Assembly: GCA_017993715.1 (NCBI GenBank)
Contig: JAGOME010000029.1
Location: 1-49,819, forward strand
Length of the DNA: 49,819 bases
Direction: 5' to 3'
Origin: Phycicoccus sp.
Lineage (GTDB): Bacteria; Actinomycetota; Actinomycetes; Actinomycetales; Dermatophilaceae
The notes beneath the pieces were generated by a model. That model made no database searches. It saw nothing but the letters and a program-made list of their open reading frames with translations, and was not told the DNA's origin. Both the position numbers and the translations under genes were made by a program. Shown one piece after another: positions 8,112 through 16,359 of the stretch. How positions within the stretch are numbered: position 1 is the stretch's first letter; every line of letters begins with the position of its first letter.

Positions 8112-8912
8112 TCAGGAATGCCGTGCGCGGGCGGCATACCGGCTGCCGTGAATGTCGAGCTCCAGGGGCAGCCCGAAGGTCTCGCTGAGGTTGTCCGCGG
8201 TCAAGGTGAGCTCGATCGGCCCCTGAGCGACGATGCGGCCAGAGCGCAGCAGCAAGACGTCGGTGATGTTCGGCGGAATCTCCTCGACGTGGTGGGTGAC
8301 CAGGACGAGCGCGGGAGCGCTCAGGTCACCGGCCAACGCGCCGAGTCGACGCACGAGGTCCTCGCGGCCGCCAAGGTCCAGACCGGCGGCCGGCTCGTCC
8401 AGGAGCAGCAGCTCCGGGTCGGTCATCAAGGCGCGCGCGATCTGGACCCGCTTGCGCTCGCCCTCCGACAGCGTGCCGTAGGTCCGGTTGATCAGGTGGT
8501 CGGCACCGAGCATCGCCAGCAGCGACCCTGCGCGCTCGTGATCCAGGCTGTGATAGTCCTCCCGCCACCGTCCAACCACGCCCCACGAGGCGGTGACGAC
8601 GACATCTCCGACGCGCTCGCGGCCGGGGATCCGGTCGGCCAGGACCGCAGAAGCCAGGCCGATGCGTGGGCGCAGCTCAAAGATATCGACGGCCCCGAGA
8701 ACCTCACCGAGGATCCCGACCACGCCGGACGTTGGGTGCATCCGCGCAGAGGCCAACTGCAGCAACGTGGTCTTGCCGGCGCCATTGGGCCCGAGGATGA
8801 CCCAACGCTGGCCCTCCTCGACCTCCCAGGACACGTCATCGAGCAGCGTGGCCATGCCAGCAGCAGTGCTGCGCAGCACACTGACCCCAGCCATGGCGAG
8901 GACGTCACTCAT
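8112..8912 (-). CDS. ABC transporter ATP-binding protein (ModF/YlmA-like, no permease nearby)
   Basis: A 266-residue single ATPase domain with Walker A LGPNGAGKTTL, signature LSEGERKR, Walker B ELLLLDEPAAGLD and the switch histidine in VLVTHHVEEIPPNI. The phrase VTHHVEEIPP is typical of a family of soluble ABC ATPases related to ModF and YlmA that are not tied to a membrane partner; none is encoded next to it. The start at 8912 has a TAGGGT -10 box seven bases upstream, which favours it over the in-frame ATG three codons earlier. What it drives is unknown. Confidence 0.85.
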   Translation of the reverse strand: MSDVLAMAGVSVLRSTAAGMATLLDDVSWEVEEGQRWVILGPNGAGKTTLLQLASARMHPTSGVVGILGEVLGAVDIFELRPRIGLASAVLADRIPGRERVGDVVVTASWGVVGRWREDYHSLDHERAGSLLAMLGADHLINRTYGTLSEGERKRVQIARALMTDPELLLLDEPAAGLDLGGREDLVRRLGALAGDLSAPALVLVTHHVEEIPPNITDVLLLRSGRIVAQGPIELTLTADNLSETFGLPLELDIHGSRYAARARHS

Positions 8913-8919
8913 GGCATCC

Positions 8920-8925
8920 ACCCTA
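8920..8925 (-). promoter_or_regulatory. -10 box TAGGGT for leaderless ABC ATPase gene
   Basis: TAGGGT on the minus strand, seven bases upstream of the ATG at 8912. Confidence 0.45.
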
Positions 8926-8960
8926 GGGGGCGGGGCACCGCAGGATCCGGCAGGCCACGC

Positions 8961-10169
8961 TCAGCCGTTACTGTGCCGTCGGCGCAGCGCCTCGAGATAG
9001 ACCTGCTCGGTCAAGGTGGCGATCCGGGTCCACGAGAACGACTCGACCGCCCGACGCCGTCCGGCCAGGCCGAACCGGTCCGCGCGCGCGGGATCACTCA
9101 CGGCCTCCTCCAACGCGGCGCCAAGGTCGGCCACAAACCGGTCCGGGTCGACGGGCGTGCCGCTGCCGTCCTGAAGTTGCTCGATGGGGACCAGCCAGCC
9201 GGTCTCACCGTCAACGACGACCTCCGGGATGCCGCCGGTCGCCGTGGCCACCACCGGCAGCTCACAGGCCATCGCCTCAAGGTTGACGATGCCAAGCGGC
9301 TCGTAGATCGACGGACACACAAAGACAGTGCCGGCGCTGAGCATGGCGATCACATCGCCGCGGGGCAGCATCTCGGGGATCCACACGACCCCGTCGCGGG
9401 TGAGCCGGAGCTCCTCGATCAGGGCCTCGACTTCCGCCTTGATGTCGGGCGTGTCCGGGGCCCCGGCGAGCAGGACGATCTGGACGTCCGGGGGCAACTG
9501 CGCACACGCGCGCAGGAAGTAGGGCAGGCCCTTTTGCCGCGTGATCCGACCGACGAAAACGACGCTCGGCTTGTCCGGGTCGACTCCGTGCGACCGCACC
9601 ACGTCCTCATCGCGATGCCGTTGCCACAGTTGCGAATCGATGCCGTTGTGCACGACCTTGACGCGCGACGGGTCGATGTCCGGGTAGCTGCGCAAGACGT
9701 CGCGCCGCATGCCCTCACTGACCGCGATGACAATCTCGGCTCCCAGGTAGGCGGACTTCTCGATGAACGACGACACGCGGTAGCCGCCGCCGAGCTGCTC
9801 GGCCTTCCACGGGCGCATCGGCTCCAAGCTGTGGGCAGAGATGACGTGCGGAATGCCGTGCAGCAGACCGGCGACGTGACCACCAAAGTTGGCGTACCAC
9901 GTGTGGGAGTGCACGAGGTCGGCGCCGGCGCAGTCCTGGGCCATGGCCAGGTCGACACCCATCGAGATCACCGCGTTGTTGGCTCCGGCCAACTCGACCG
10001 GATCGGGATAGCCGGTGGTGCCCTCTTCCTCACGCGGTGGCCCGAAGGCGCGCACTCGCGTGTCGATATCGCCGCGAGAGCGCAGGGCTCGCACGAGTTC
10101 GGCCACATGGACCCCGGCACCGCCGTAGATGTGGGGCGGGTACTCCTTGGTGAGGATGTCGACGCGCAT
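8961..10169 (-). CDS. glgA: Glycogen synthase, actinobacterial GT4 type
   Basis: A 402-residue GT-B fold glycosyltransferase beginning MRVDILTKEYPPHIYGGAGV, the diagnostic N-terminus of actinobacterial GlgA/GlgM. The donor-binding region shows VVFVGRITRQKGLPYFL and the E-x7-E motif in YEPLGIVNLEAMACELPVVA. In this lineage such enzymes use ADP-glucose to elongate alpha-1,4-glucan or to make maltose-1-phosphate (the GlgM activity shown in mycobacteria); sequence alone does not decide between them. It is divergent from glgC, 184 bases away. The ATG at 10169 is chosen over an upstream in-frame start because a TACGCT box sits seven bases before it. Confidence 0.92.
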   Translation of the reverse strand: MRVDILTKEYPPHIYGGAGVHVAELVRALRSRGDIDTRVRAFGPPREEEGTTGYPDPVELAGANNAVISMGVDLAMAQDCAGADLVHSHTWYANFGGHVAGLLHGIPHVISAHSLEPMRPWKAEQLGGGYRVSSFIEKSAYLGAEIVIAVSEGMRRDVLRSYPDIDPSRVKVVHNGIDSQLWQRHRDEDVVRSHGVDPDKPSVVFVGRITRQKGLPYFLRACAQLPPDVQIVLLAGAPDTPDIKAEVEALIEELRLTRDGVVWIPEMLPRGDVIAMLSAGTVFVCPSIYEPLGIVNLEAMACELPVVATATGGIPEVVVDGETGWLVPIEQLQDGSGTPVDPDRFVADLGAALEEAVSDPARADRFGLAGRRRAVESFSWTRIATLTEQVYLEALRRRHSNG

Positions 10170-10176
10170 GCCTGGC

Positions 10177-10182
10177 AGCGTA
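10177..10182 (-). promoter_or_regulatory. -10 box TACGCT for leaderless glgA
   Basis: TACGCT on the minus strand is seven bases from the glgA ATG, with no ribosome binding site, matching the leaderless layout seen elsewhere in the window. Confidence 0.45.
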
Positions 10183-10341
10183 GCCACGACCGGGCCTCAC
10201 GTCTGCGGAGATCGGCGAGTCCTTTCGCTGGCGCGCCCTCGCCATACCGAATGGTGGACGCCGTCGCGTGGACGACGTTCGGCGCGCGAACCGGAGGACG
10301 CAACACCGCCCAAAGGAGTGTGCAGAGTGACCGCAGACAAA

Positions 10342-10347
10342 TAGGTT
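10342..10347 (+). promoter_or_regulatory. -10 box TAGGTT for leaderless glgC
   Basis: TAGGTT is followed by six bases (all G except the last) and the glgC ATG at 10354. The G-run could alternatively serve as a poor ribosome binding site. Confidence 0.5.
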
Positions 10348-10353
10348 GGGGGC

Positions 10354-11607
10354 ATGGCGTATAGGAGCGGTGGACCCAAGGTTCTGGCGATCGTCCTCGC
10401 AGGAGGTGAAGGAAAGCGACTCATGCCGCTCACGGCCGATCGGGCCAAGCCAGCGGTGCCTTTCGGCGGGATCTATCGACTGGTGGACTTCGCGTTGAGC
10501 AACGTCGTCAACTCGGGCTACCTCAAGGTCGTTGTCCTCACCCAGTACAAGTCCCACAGCCTGGACCGCCATGTCACCAAGACGTGGCGCCTGTCCACGA
10601 TGCTCGGCAACTACATCGCCCCGATCCCGGCCCAGCAGCGCGTCGACAAGTCCTGGTACCAGGGCAGCGCCGACGCGATCTTCCAGAGCCTGAACGCGAT
10701 GGACGACGAGCGACCCGACATTGTCGTGGTTGTCGGCGCCGACCACGTGTACCGCATGGACTTCTCGCAGATGGTCGAGCAGCACATCGAGAGCGGCGCC
10801 GGAGTCACGGTCGCGGCGATCCGTCAGCCCATCGACATGGCCGACCAGTTCGGCGTCATCGAGGTCGACGACGACGATCACACCAAGATTGCGGCATTCC
10901 GGGAGAAGCCCACCGACGCCAAGGGCCTGCCGGACAGCCCGAACGAGATCCTGGCGAGCATGGGCAACTATGTCTTCAGCGCGGACGCCCTCCGGGAGGC
11001 CGTGACGGCCGACCACGACCTCGACGGCAGTGTGCACGACATGGGTGGCGACATCGTCCCGGCATTCGTGCGCCAAGGTGGCGCCTACACGTACGACTTC
11101 AAGAAGAACGTCATCCCCGGGATGACCGAGCGGGACCAGGGCTACTGGCGCGACGTCGGCACGCTCGACTCCTACTTTGATGCGCACATGGATCTCATCT
11201 CGATCCACCCGATCTTCAACCTCTACAACTACGACTGGCCGATCTACACGACGCACAGCCCGTTCCCGCCGGCCAAGTTCGTCCACGGCGCCCACGGTCG
11301 GTTCGGCGAGGCCCTGAACTCGATGGTCTCCCCCGGCACCGTCGTGTCCGGTGCGCGGGTCACCAACTCGGTGATCTCCCCCGACTGCCGCGTCCACAGT
11401 TACACCGAGGTCGAGTCCGCGGTCATCCTCGACGGCGTCCAGATCGGCCGCAACTGCCGCATCCAGCGCGCCATTTTGGACAAGAACGTCGTGGTCCCCG
11501 AGGGCGCCAGCATCGGCTTCGATCTCGAGCACGACCTGGCCCGCGGGTTCACCGTGACCGAGTCGGGTCTGGTTGTCGTCGGTAAGGGCCAGAAGGTCAC
11601 CGTGTGA
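10354..11607 (+). CDS. glgC: Glucose-1-phosphate adenylyltransferase (ADP-glucose pyrophosphorylase)
   Basis: A 417-residue enzyme making ADP-glucose from glucose-1-phosphate and ATP, the committed step of glycogen synthesis. Visible motifs are the nucleotide-binding [20 protein letters not shown] (residues 12-31), the sugar-phosphate region [12 protein letters not shown], and the C-terminal left-handed beta helix ([20 protein letters not shown]). Length matches the bacterial family. It is divergent from glgA and its stop overlaps the GTG of the downstream LLM oxidoreductase gene (GTGA), so the two are probably co-transcribed. Confidence 0.95.
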   Translation: MAYRSGGPKVLAIVLAGGEGKRLMPLTADRAKPAVPFGGIYRLVDFALSNVVNSGYLKVVVLTQYKSHSLDRHVTKTWRLSTMLGNYIAPIPAQQRVDKSWYQGSADAIFQSLNAMDDERPDIVVVVGADHVYRMDFSQMVEQHIESGAGVTVAAIRQPIDMADQFGVIEVDDDDHTKIAAFREKPTDAKGLPDSPNEILASMGNYVFSADALREAVTADHDLDGSVHDMGGDIVPAFVRQGGAYTYDFKKNVIPGMTERDQGYWRDVGTLDSYFDAHMDLISIHPIFNLYNYDWPIYTTHSPFPPAKFVHGAHGRFGEALNSMVSPGTVVSGARVTNSVISPDCRVHSYTEVESAVILDGVQIGRNCRIQRAILDKNVVVPEGASIGFDLEHDLARGFTVTESGLVVVGKGQKVTV

Positions 11608-12424
11608 CCGCATTCGGGCGCCCGGCCCGGATCGGGGTCCAACTGCAACCTCAGCACGCGTCGTATGCCGAGATTCGGCGCACGGTCGCTCAGCTTGAGG
11701 AGTTCGGCGTCGATGTCGTCTTCAACTGGGATCACTTTTTCCCGCTGTACGGCGACCCCGACGGCCTGCACTTCGAGTGCTGGACCATGCTCGCGGCGTG
11801 GGCCGAGGCCACGGAGCGGGTGGAGATCGGTGCGCTCGTCACGTGCAACTCCTATCGCAACGCCAACCTGCTGGCCGATATGGCCCGCACGGTCGACCAC
11901 ATCGGTCAAGGTCGGCTCATTCTCGGGATCGGCTCGGGCTGGTTCGAGCGCGACTACGACGAGTACGGCTTCGACTTCGGCACGCCGGGTGGACGACTAG
12001 ACGACCTGAGCCAGTCGCTGCCGGTGATCCGCGACCGCTGGAGCCGACTCAACCGCCGCCGACACGCAGGATCCCGGTCCTTATCGGCGGTGGTGGCGAG
12101 CGCAAAACGCTGCGGATCGTGGCCGAGCAGGCCGATATCTGGCACGGGTTCGGCTCCCCCGAGGACATCGCCCACAAGCATCGCGTCCTCGATGACTGGT
12201 GCACCCGCGTGGGCCGGGATCCCGCGCAGATCGAACGCTCCAGCGGTGTTTCCCAGCGTCCCGGACGCTTCCCGGAGGACGTCCCTTCGTATGGCGCCGC
12301 CGCCGAAGAGCTGTATGCCGTCGGCACCCGGTTGTTCACGCTGGGTTTGACTGGCCCCACGTACGATCTCGGGCCGGTGCGTGAGTTGTTGGCCTGGCGG
12401 GACGAGAAGAACCTCGCGACGTAG
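11604..12424 (+). pseudogene. LLM-class F420-dependent oxidoreductase, frameshifted
   Basis: Two consecutive frames together make one LLM-class F420-dependent oxidoreductase of about 273 residues. The first frame gives [20 protein letters not shown] and the core [20 protein letters not shown] up to [12 protein letters not shown] at 12053. From there the protein continues in another frame as [20 protein letters not shown] through [20 protein letters not shown] to LLAWRDEKNLAT. One base (a C in the run aaccgccgcc at 12051-12060) appears to be missing. Everything else is intact, so this is either a very recent inactivation or a sequencing error. The family uses coenzyme F420 to reduce or oxidise diverse substrates; the substrate is unknown. 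Confidence 0.8.
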
Positions 12425-12483
12425 TGGCGGCCCCCCGCGCCGCGTGAGAGATCGTCGAGATGTCGCTCACCTGCGGCACACGT

Positions 12484-12990
12484 CTACCCGCAGGCGACAC
12501 TCCACCCAAGTCCGACGCTGTATTCGCAACCGCCGGGTGGCAGGCCCGCTCCGGACAGCACATAGACAATCTGGAACCGATTGATCCTGGGGGGAGGAAT
12601 GTTCGGGATGTTGCCCGCGCCGTTGATGGGAGCGGTGGGGTCAAGGGGTTGGACACCAGATGGAGTCCACGTGGCAAAGATCGGCTCATAGGGATTCCAA
12701 GGAAAGGGAGAGACCAACACCCTGGAACTCACCTCGAGGCGGAGGACCTCGAAGCTGTACGCCACAGACGGACTGGTGATGCTGAAGGTGAAGTCTCCCG
12801 AGAACTGTCCCCCAGCACAGAAGTCGTCAGGGACGTCGAGTCGCCCTTGCGCAACGACGGGGGCCGGGCTGGGACACGTCGGCACTGGGGTGGCCGCAGC
12901 GTGCGGGGCCAGCGCCCCGACGGTCACGGTCGGGACCAGCCACGCGCTGCCCTGGATGAGGGTGCGGCGCCGCACGGGGTGAAGATTCAT
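12484..12990 (-). CDS. Small secreted protein with Tat signal peptide
   Basis: A 168-residue protein with a twin-arginine signal: VRRRTLIQGSAW followed by the hydrophobic stretch LVPTVTVGALAPHAAATPVP, with cleavage likely after AAA near residue 33. The mature part (CAGGQFSGDFTFSITSPSVA, YSFEVLRLEVSS) looks like a small beta-sandwich and has three or four cysteines that could form disulphides. No family recognised. A ribosome binding site AGGTAGGA precedes the ATG by about 7 bases. A good minus-strand promoter lies 224 bases upstream, implying a long 5' leader of over 200 bases. Confidence 0.7.
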   Translation of the reverse strand: MNLHPVRRRTLIQGSAWLVPTVTVGALAPHAAATPVPTCPSPAPVVAQGRLDVPDDFCAGGQFSGDFTFSITSPSVAYSFEVLRLEVSSRVLVSPFPWNPYEPIFATWTPSGVQPLDPTAPINGAGNIPNIPPPRINRFQIVYVLSGAGLPPGGCEYSVGLGWSVACG

Positions 12991-13605
12991 GGTGCATTCC
13001 TACCTATGTGAGTGCGGAGGATTCACACGAGGCAGGGATGCGTGAACCAAGAGATGATCACCGCGTGGGCACGAGGACCAGCAGGGCCCTGGGGCTATGT
13101 CGCTCCGCACGACGACGTGACGATTCGATCCCTCCCGGACCGCACTATGGCGGCATTCTCGTTGGGTCGACCCGTGCCCTGATTCCCTGCTGGGCCCTTA
13201 GGGCCTCTCGGTGATAGCAAGGACAATCTAGCGCAGAGTCAAGGAATAGTCATGATTTCCAAAACTCTCCCAACTTCTGAAGAAGAAGAAGATTCTCAGA
13301 AATCCGGTTGTAAGAAGCAGTACTGAAAAGGGTCCTATTTATACGTTCGGGCCCGCCGTCACTACGGGCGCTCCCCGCTGTCGCAGCACGGAGCCACGGC
13401 GCCGCGTGTGCCGTGGGAGCCTACGCCCGGAGCCCACCATCACGGCCAGCACCCTGAGCCCGGGCACACTGCAAAGCACGCGGCATGGTTGCGAGGAACC
13501 TCGCAGGATAGGTGGCGGCCACATGCGGGGTGGGCGCGATCGGTGAATACTCACAATCACAGCGCGCAGCAGGGGCTCCGCGCATCACTATGGAAGGGGA
13601 ACTTC
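12991..13605. other. Long intergenic region with AT-rich block
   Basis: These 615 bases show no supported gene. An AT-rich block (about 13208-13345, containing gaagaagaagaag-like runs) stands out strongly from the surrounding 70% GC. It holds a minus-strand promoter for the Tat-exported protein, an imperfect palindrome GGCCCTTAGGGCC near the predicted transcription start (about 13193-13205), and one copy of the octamer CGGCATTC at 13151. No promoter for the following membrane gene could be assigned. Confidence 0.5.
13214..13242 (-). promoter_or_regulatory. Sigma-70-like promoter TTGACT-N17-TGCTAT (leftward)
   Basis: On the minus strand TTGACT (13237-13242) and TGCTAT (13214-13219) are separated by exactly 17 bases. 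Transcription would start near 13207 and run to the Tat-exported protein at 12990. Confidence 0.6.
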
Positions 13606-14142
13606 GTGCTCTCCATCGGCTGGAAACAGCTTGTCGTCCAGGGCGTCCTCCTCATCATCTTCGGGGTGATGACGTTCATTTGGACCGGCGCCATGAGTTT
13701 GAGCCTGATCGTGCTCTGGGGTGCCTTCGCCTTCGTCGACGGCATCACCCAGCTCGTCGCCGCCTTCGGGACCAAGACCAGCGGCGGCCTGAAGGCGCTC
13801 TACATCATCGGCGGCATCTTCTCGATCATCGCCGGGCTCATCGCGCTGTTCCGCCCCATCCTCTCCGGCGTGGCGCTGGCTTGGGTGATCGGCATCTGGC
13901 TGATCGCCCGGGCGATCATCGAGGTCTACGCGGCCTTCGCCGTGGACTCGGGATCGGACCGCTGGTGGCGCCTGCTCGGGGCCGTGTTCTACGGCATCGT
14001 CGGCATCTTCATCGTCGGCAACCCGGCTGCCGGTTTCGTCACGCTGGTGATCTACATCGGCATCTCTGCCCTGTTCGCCGGCATCTTCTTCCTCATTGCC
14101 GGGCTGCGTGCCCGCAAAGCGGTCAACGAGCTGGCTGCCTGA
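13606..14142 (+). CDS. HdeD-like (DUF308) membrane protein
   Basis: A 178-residue protein with six hydrophobic segments arranged as three repeats, for example LVVQGVLLIIFGVMTFIW, LIVLWGAFAFVDGITQLVAA and GIVGIFIVGNPAAGFVTLVI. This is the HdeD/DUF308 architecture; HdeD in E. coli is linked to acid resistance, but actinobacterial members are uncharacterised. The GTG at 13606 is chosen because GAAGGGGA precedes it by five bases and the first membrane segment begins soon after; longer upstream frames are not protein-like. It is a stand-alone gene before serB. Confidence 0.85.
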   Translation: MLSIGWKQLVVQGVLLIIFGVMTFIWTGAMSLSLIVLWGAFAFVDGITQLVAAFGTKTSGGLKALYIIGGIFSIIAGLIALFRPILSGVALAWVIGIWLIARAIIEVYAAFAVDSGSDRWWRLLGAVFYGIVGIFIVGNPAAGFVTLVIYIGISALFAGIFFLIAGLRARKAVNELAA

Positions 14143-14208
14143 CCACGCCGGGACCGGGGTGCGGGACACCAGAGCCTTCGCCCCGGTCCCTGGCATAACC
14201 TGCCGCTC

Positions 14209-15399
14209 GTGACCGACGATTCTCCCACCCTCCTGGTCACCCTCACCGGCGATGACCGGCCCGGCGTGACCAGCGCCTTGTTCCACTCCCTCGCAGAGGC
14301 GCATGTGGACGTGCTCGACGTCGAACAGGTTCTCGTGCGCGGGCACCTCACTCTGGCCGTGCTTCTCGACCCGCACGGACGCGAGGACGCGGTTCGCGCG
14401 ATCGTGCAGCGCACGGCATTCGATCTCGCGATGACCGCGACCGTGTCGGCTGGCCGCGGCGACAACCGGCAACGACCGACCGACCGAGCTGTGGTCGTGC
14501 TCCTCGGTCATCCCCTGCCCGCCAAGGCGATCGCGGCCGTGAGTGCCAGCATCGCCGCGCGAGGAGCCAACATCGACCGGATCCGTCGGCTGTCGCGCTA
14601 TCCCGTGACGACGGTCGAATTCGATGTCTCCGGTGCAGACCTGACCTCGCTGCGCCACGACCTTGCGCTGGTCGCCGTCCAGGAGCGGGTGGATGTCGCC
14701 GTATCCCCCGCGGGGCTGGCTCGACGGGGGCGGCGGCTCGTCGTCCTTGACGTCGACTCCACCCTGATCCAGGACGAGGTCATCGAGCTCCTCGCGGCTC
14801 ACGCCGGGCGCGAGGCGGAGGTCGCCGCCGTCACCGAGCGGGCCATGCGGGGCGAGCTCGACTTCGGCGAGAGCCTGCGCGAGCGGGTCGCCACCTTGGC
14901 CGGGCTGCCCGAGTCTGTCGTCGAGGAGGTGCGCGCGGTCGTCCGCCTCACCCCCGGGGCCCGCACTCTGGTGCGCACCCTCAAACGGCTCGGCTTCACC
15001 GTGGCGGTCGTGTCCGGCGGCTTCATCGAGGTCGTCGCCCCACTGGCCCACGAACTCGGCATCGACCATGCCCGCGCCAACCGGCTCGAGATCATCGACG
15101 GGGTGCTGACGGGGCGGGTCGTCGGCCCCGTCATCGACCGCGCCGCCAAGGCAGAGGCGCTGCGCGAGTTCGCGGCCGCGGAGGACCTGCCGCTGGCGCG
15201 CACCATCGCGATTGGGGACGGCGCCAACGACCTCGACATGCTCGACGCCGCTGGCCTTGGGGTGGCCTTCAACGCCAAACCTGTCGTTCAAGAGCAGGCC
15301 GATACGGCCGTCAACGTCCCATATCTCGACGCGGTCCTGTTCCTGCTCGGCATCACTCGCGAGGAGATCGAGGAGGCCGACGACTTGGCCCGGCCGTAG
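14209..15399 (+). CDS. serB: Phosphoserine phosphatase with N-terminal ACT domains
   Basis: A 396-residue enzyme releasing L-serine from phosphoserine, last step of the phosphorylated serine pathway. Residues 1-85 and about 93-165 form tandem ACT-type regulatory domains (TLLVTLTGDDRPGVTSALFH at the start). The HAD phosphatase part carries the nucleophile motif LVVLDVDSTLIQDE (DxDST), the Ser/Gly motif VAVVSGGF, and the acidic motif IAIGDGANDLDML. Domain order and length match mycobacterial SerB2. The GTG start has a CATAAC box nine bases upstream, suggesting a leaderless or near-leaderless mRNA. Confidence 0.93.
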   Translation: MTDDSPTLLVTLTGDDRPGVTSALFHSLAEAHVDVLDVEQVLVRGHLTLAVLLDPHGREDAVRAIVQRTAFDLAMTATVSAGRGDNRQRPTDRAVVVLLGHPLPAKAIAAVSASIAARGANIDRIRRLSRYPVTTVEFDVSGADLTSLRHDLALVAVQERVDVAVSPAGLARRGRRLVVLDVDSTLIQDEVIELLAAHAGREAEVAAVTERAMRGELDFGESLRERVATLAGLPESVVEEVRAVVRLTPGARTLVRTLKRLGFTVAVVSGGFIEVVAPLAHELGIDHARANRLEIIDGVLTGRVVGPVIDRAAKAEALREFAAAEDLPLARTIAIGDGANDLDMLDAAGLGVAFNAKPVVQEQADTAVNVPYLDAVLFLLGITREEIEEADDLARP

Positions 15400-15463
15400 C
15401 GTCGATCCCGACACGCCACGGTCTCCCCTACCGGCCGATGTGCTCGCGACTGCCTCGCCTCAC

Positions 15464-15469
15464 TAGTCT
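15464..15469 (+). promoter_or_regulatory. -10 box TAGTCT for leaderless cphB
   Basis: TAGTCT followed by six bases and ATG at 15476; no ribosome binding site. Confidence 0.5.
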
Positions 15470-15475
15470 GGCGCA

Positions 15476-16333
15476 ATGCCGTCCGCCCGCACCTCTGGTC
15501 CCACCCTGTTCATCATCGGCGGAGCCGAGGATCGGATGGGGCGCGCCTCCCTCTTGCGGCGGTTCGTCAAGCTCAGTGGTGGCCGTCGCTCTCGGTTGGT
15601 GGTGGTGCCGACCGCCAGCTCGTTCCAGGATGAGGTCGTCGACGCCTACACCCAGGTCTTCACGCGGCTCGGCGCTGCGGCCCCGGGGGTGGTCAACCCG
15701 ACCTCGCGCCAGGACGCCCACGATCCGGCTCTTGTCGCGCTCATCGACCAGGCCACCGGCGTCTTCTTCTCCGGCGGCAGCCAGCTCAAGCTGTCGCAGT
15801 ACTTCCCCGGGACCCCGGTCGGTGATGCGGTCCACCGTGCTCACGCCCGCGGTGCGGTCATCGGCGGGACCTCGGCGGGCGCCTCGATCATGAGCGACTT
15901 CATGATTTCGCTGGGTGGGGAGGGCACCACCGCCCTGCAGCGGACCAGCCAGATCAGCGCCGGCTTGGGACTCATCAGCGGGGTCGTCGTCGACCAACAC
16001 TTTGGGCAGCGAGCCCGCTACGGTCGACTCATGTCGGTCCTTGCGGTGTCACCCAACCTAATCGGTGTCGGCATCGACGAGGACACCGCGATCGAGGTCG
16101 TCGATGGCGCAGAGTTCACCGTGCATGGCAGAGGCGCGGTCTTCGTCCTGGACTGCCGGGCCGCTCGCACCGATGCGGCCGATGCCCGCACCGGCGCACC
16201 GCTGCTCATCTCTGGCGCCATCGTGCACAACCTGCCGGCAGGATCGACCTTCAGTCTGGAGTCGATGCGACTCATCGCGTTCTCTGAGAAGCACCCCGAC
16301 ATCGTCGTATCCACCCAGACCGCGACGTCTTAG
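15476..16333 (+). CDS. cphB: Cyanophycinase
   Basis: A 285-residue serine exopeptidase (family S51) that degrades cyanophycin, a poly-Asp backbone with Arg side chains, into beta-Asp-Arg dipeptides. The start TLFIIGGAEDRMGRASLLRR and the nucleophile elbow VIGGTSAGASIMSD (serine in GTSAGA) are diagnostic, as is VVVDQHFGQRARYGRLMSVL. The absence of a signal peptide indicates a cytoplasmic enzyme. It lies 26 bases upstream of cphA in the same orientation, so synthesis and mobilisation genes are co-transcribed. The isoaspartyl dipeptidase that finishes the pathway is not in this window. Confidence 0.93.
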   Translation: MPSARTSGPTLFIIGGAEDRMGRASLLRRFVKLSGGRRSRLVVVPTASSFQDEVVDAYTQVFTRLGAAAPGVVNPTSRQDAHDPALVALIDQATGVFFSGGSQLKLSQYFPGTPVGDAVHRAHARGAVIGGTSAGASIMSDFMISLGGEGTTALQRTSQISAGLGLISGVVVDQHFGQRARYGRLMSVLAVSPNLIGVGIDEDTAIEVVDGAEFTVHGRGAVFVLDCRAARTDAADARTGAPLLISGAIVHNLPAGSTFSLESMRLIAFSEKHPDIVVSTQTATS

Positions 16334-16359
16334 CCACCCTGGCCCTCGAAAGGACCCCC

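Noticed and set aside
5737-8151. Open frame of 804 codons on the plus strand
   Set aside because: It lies opposite the TSUP, SPFH and NfeD genes; composition is rich in Arg, Gly, His and Asp with no hydrophobic core. Long antisense frames are normal at 70% GC.
8037-10364. Open frame of 775 codons on the plus strand
   Set aside because: Shadow of the ABC ATPase and glgA genes; no domain recognised.
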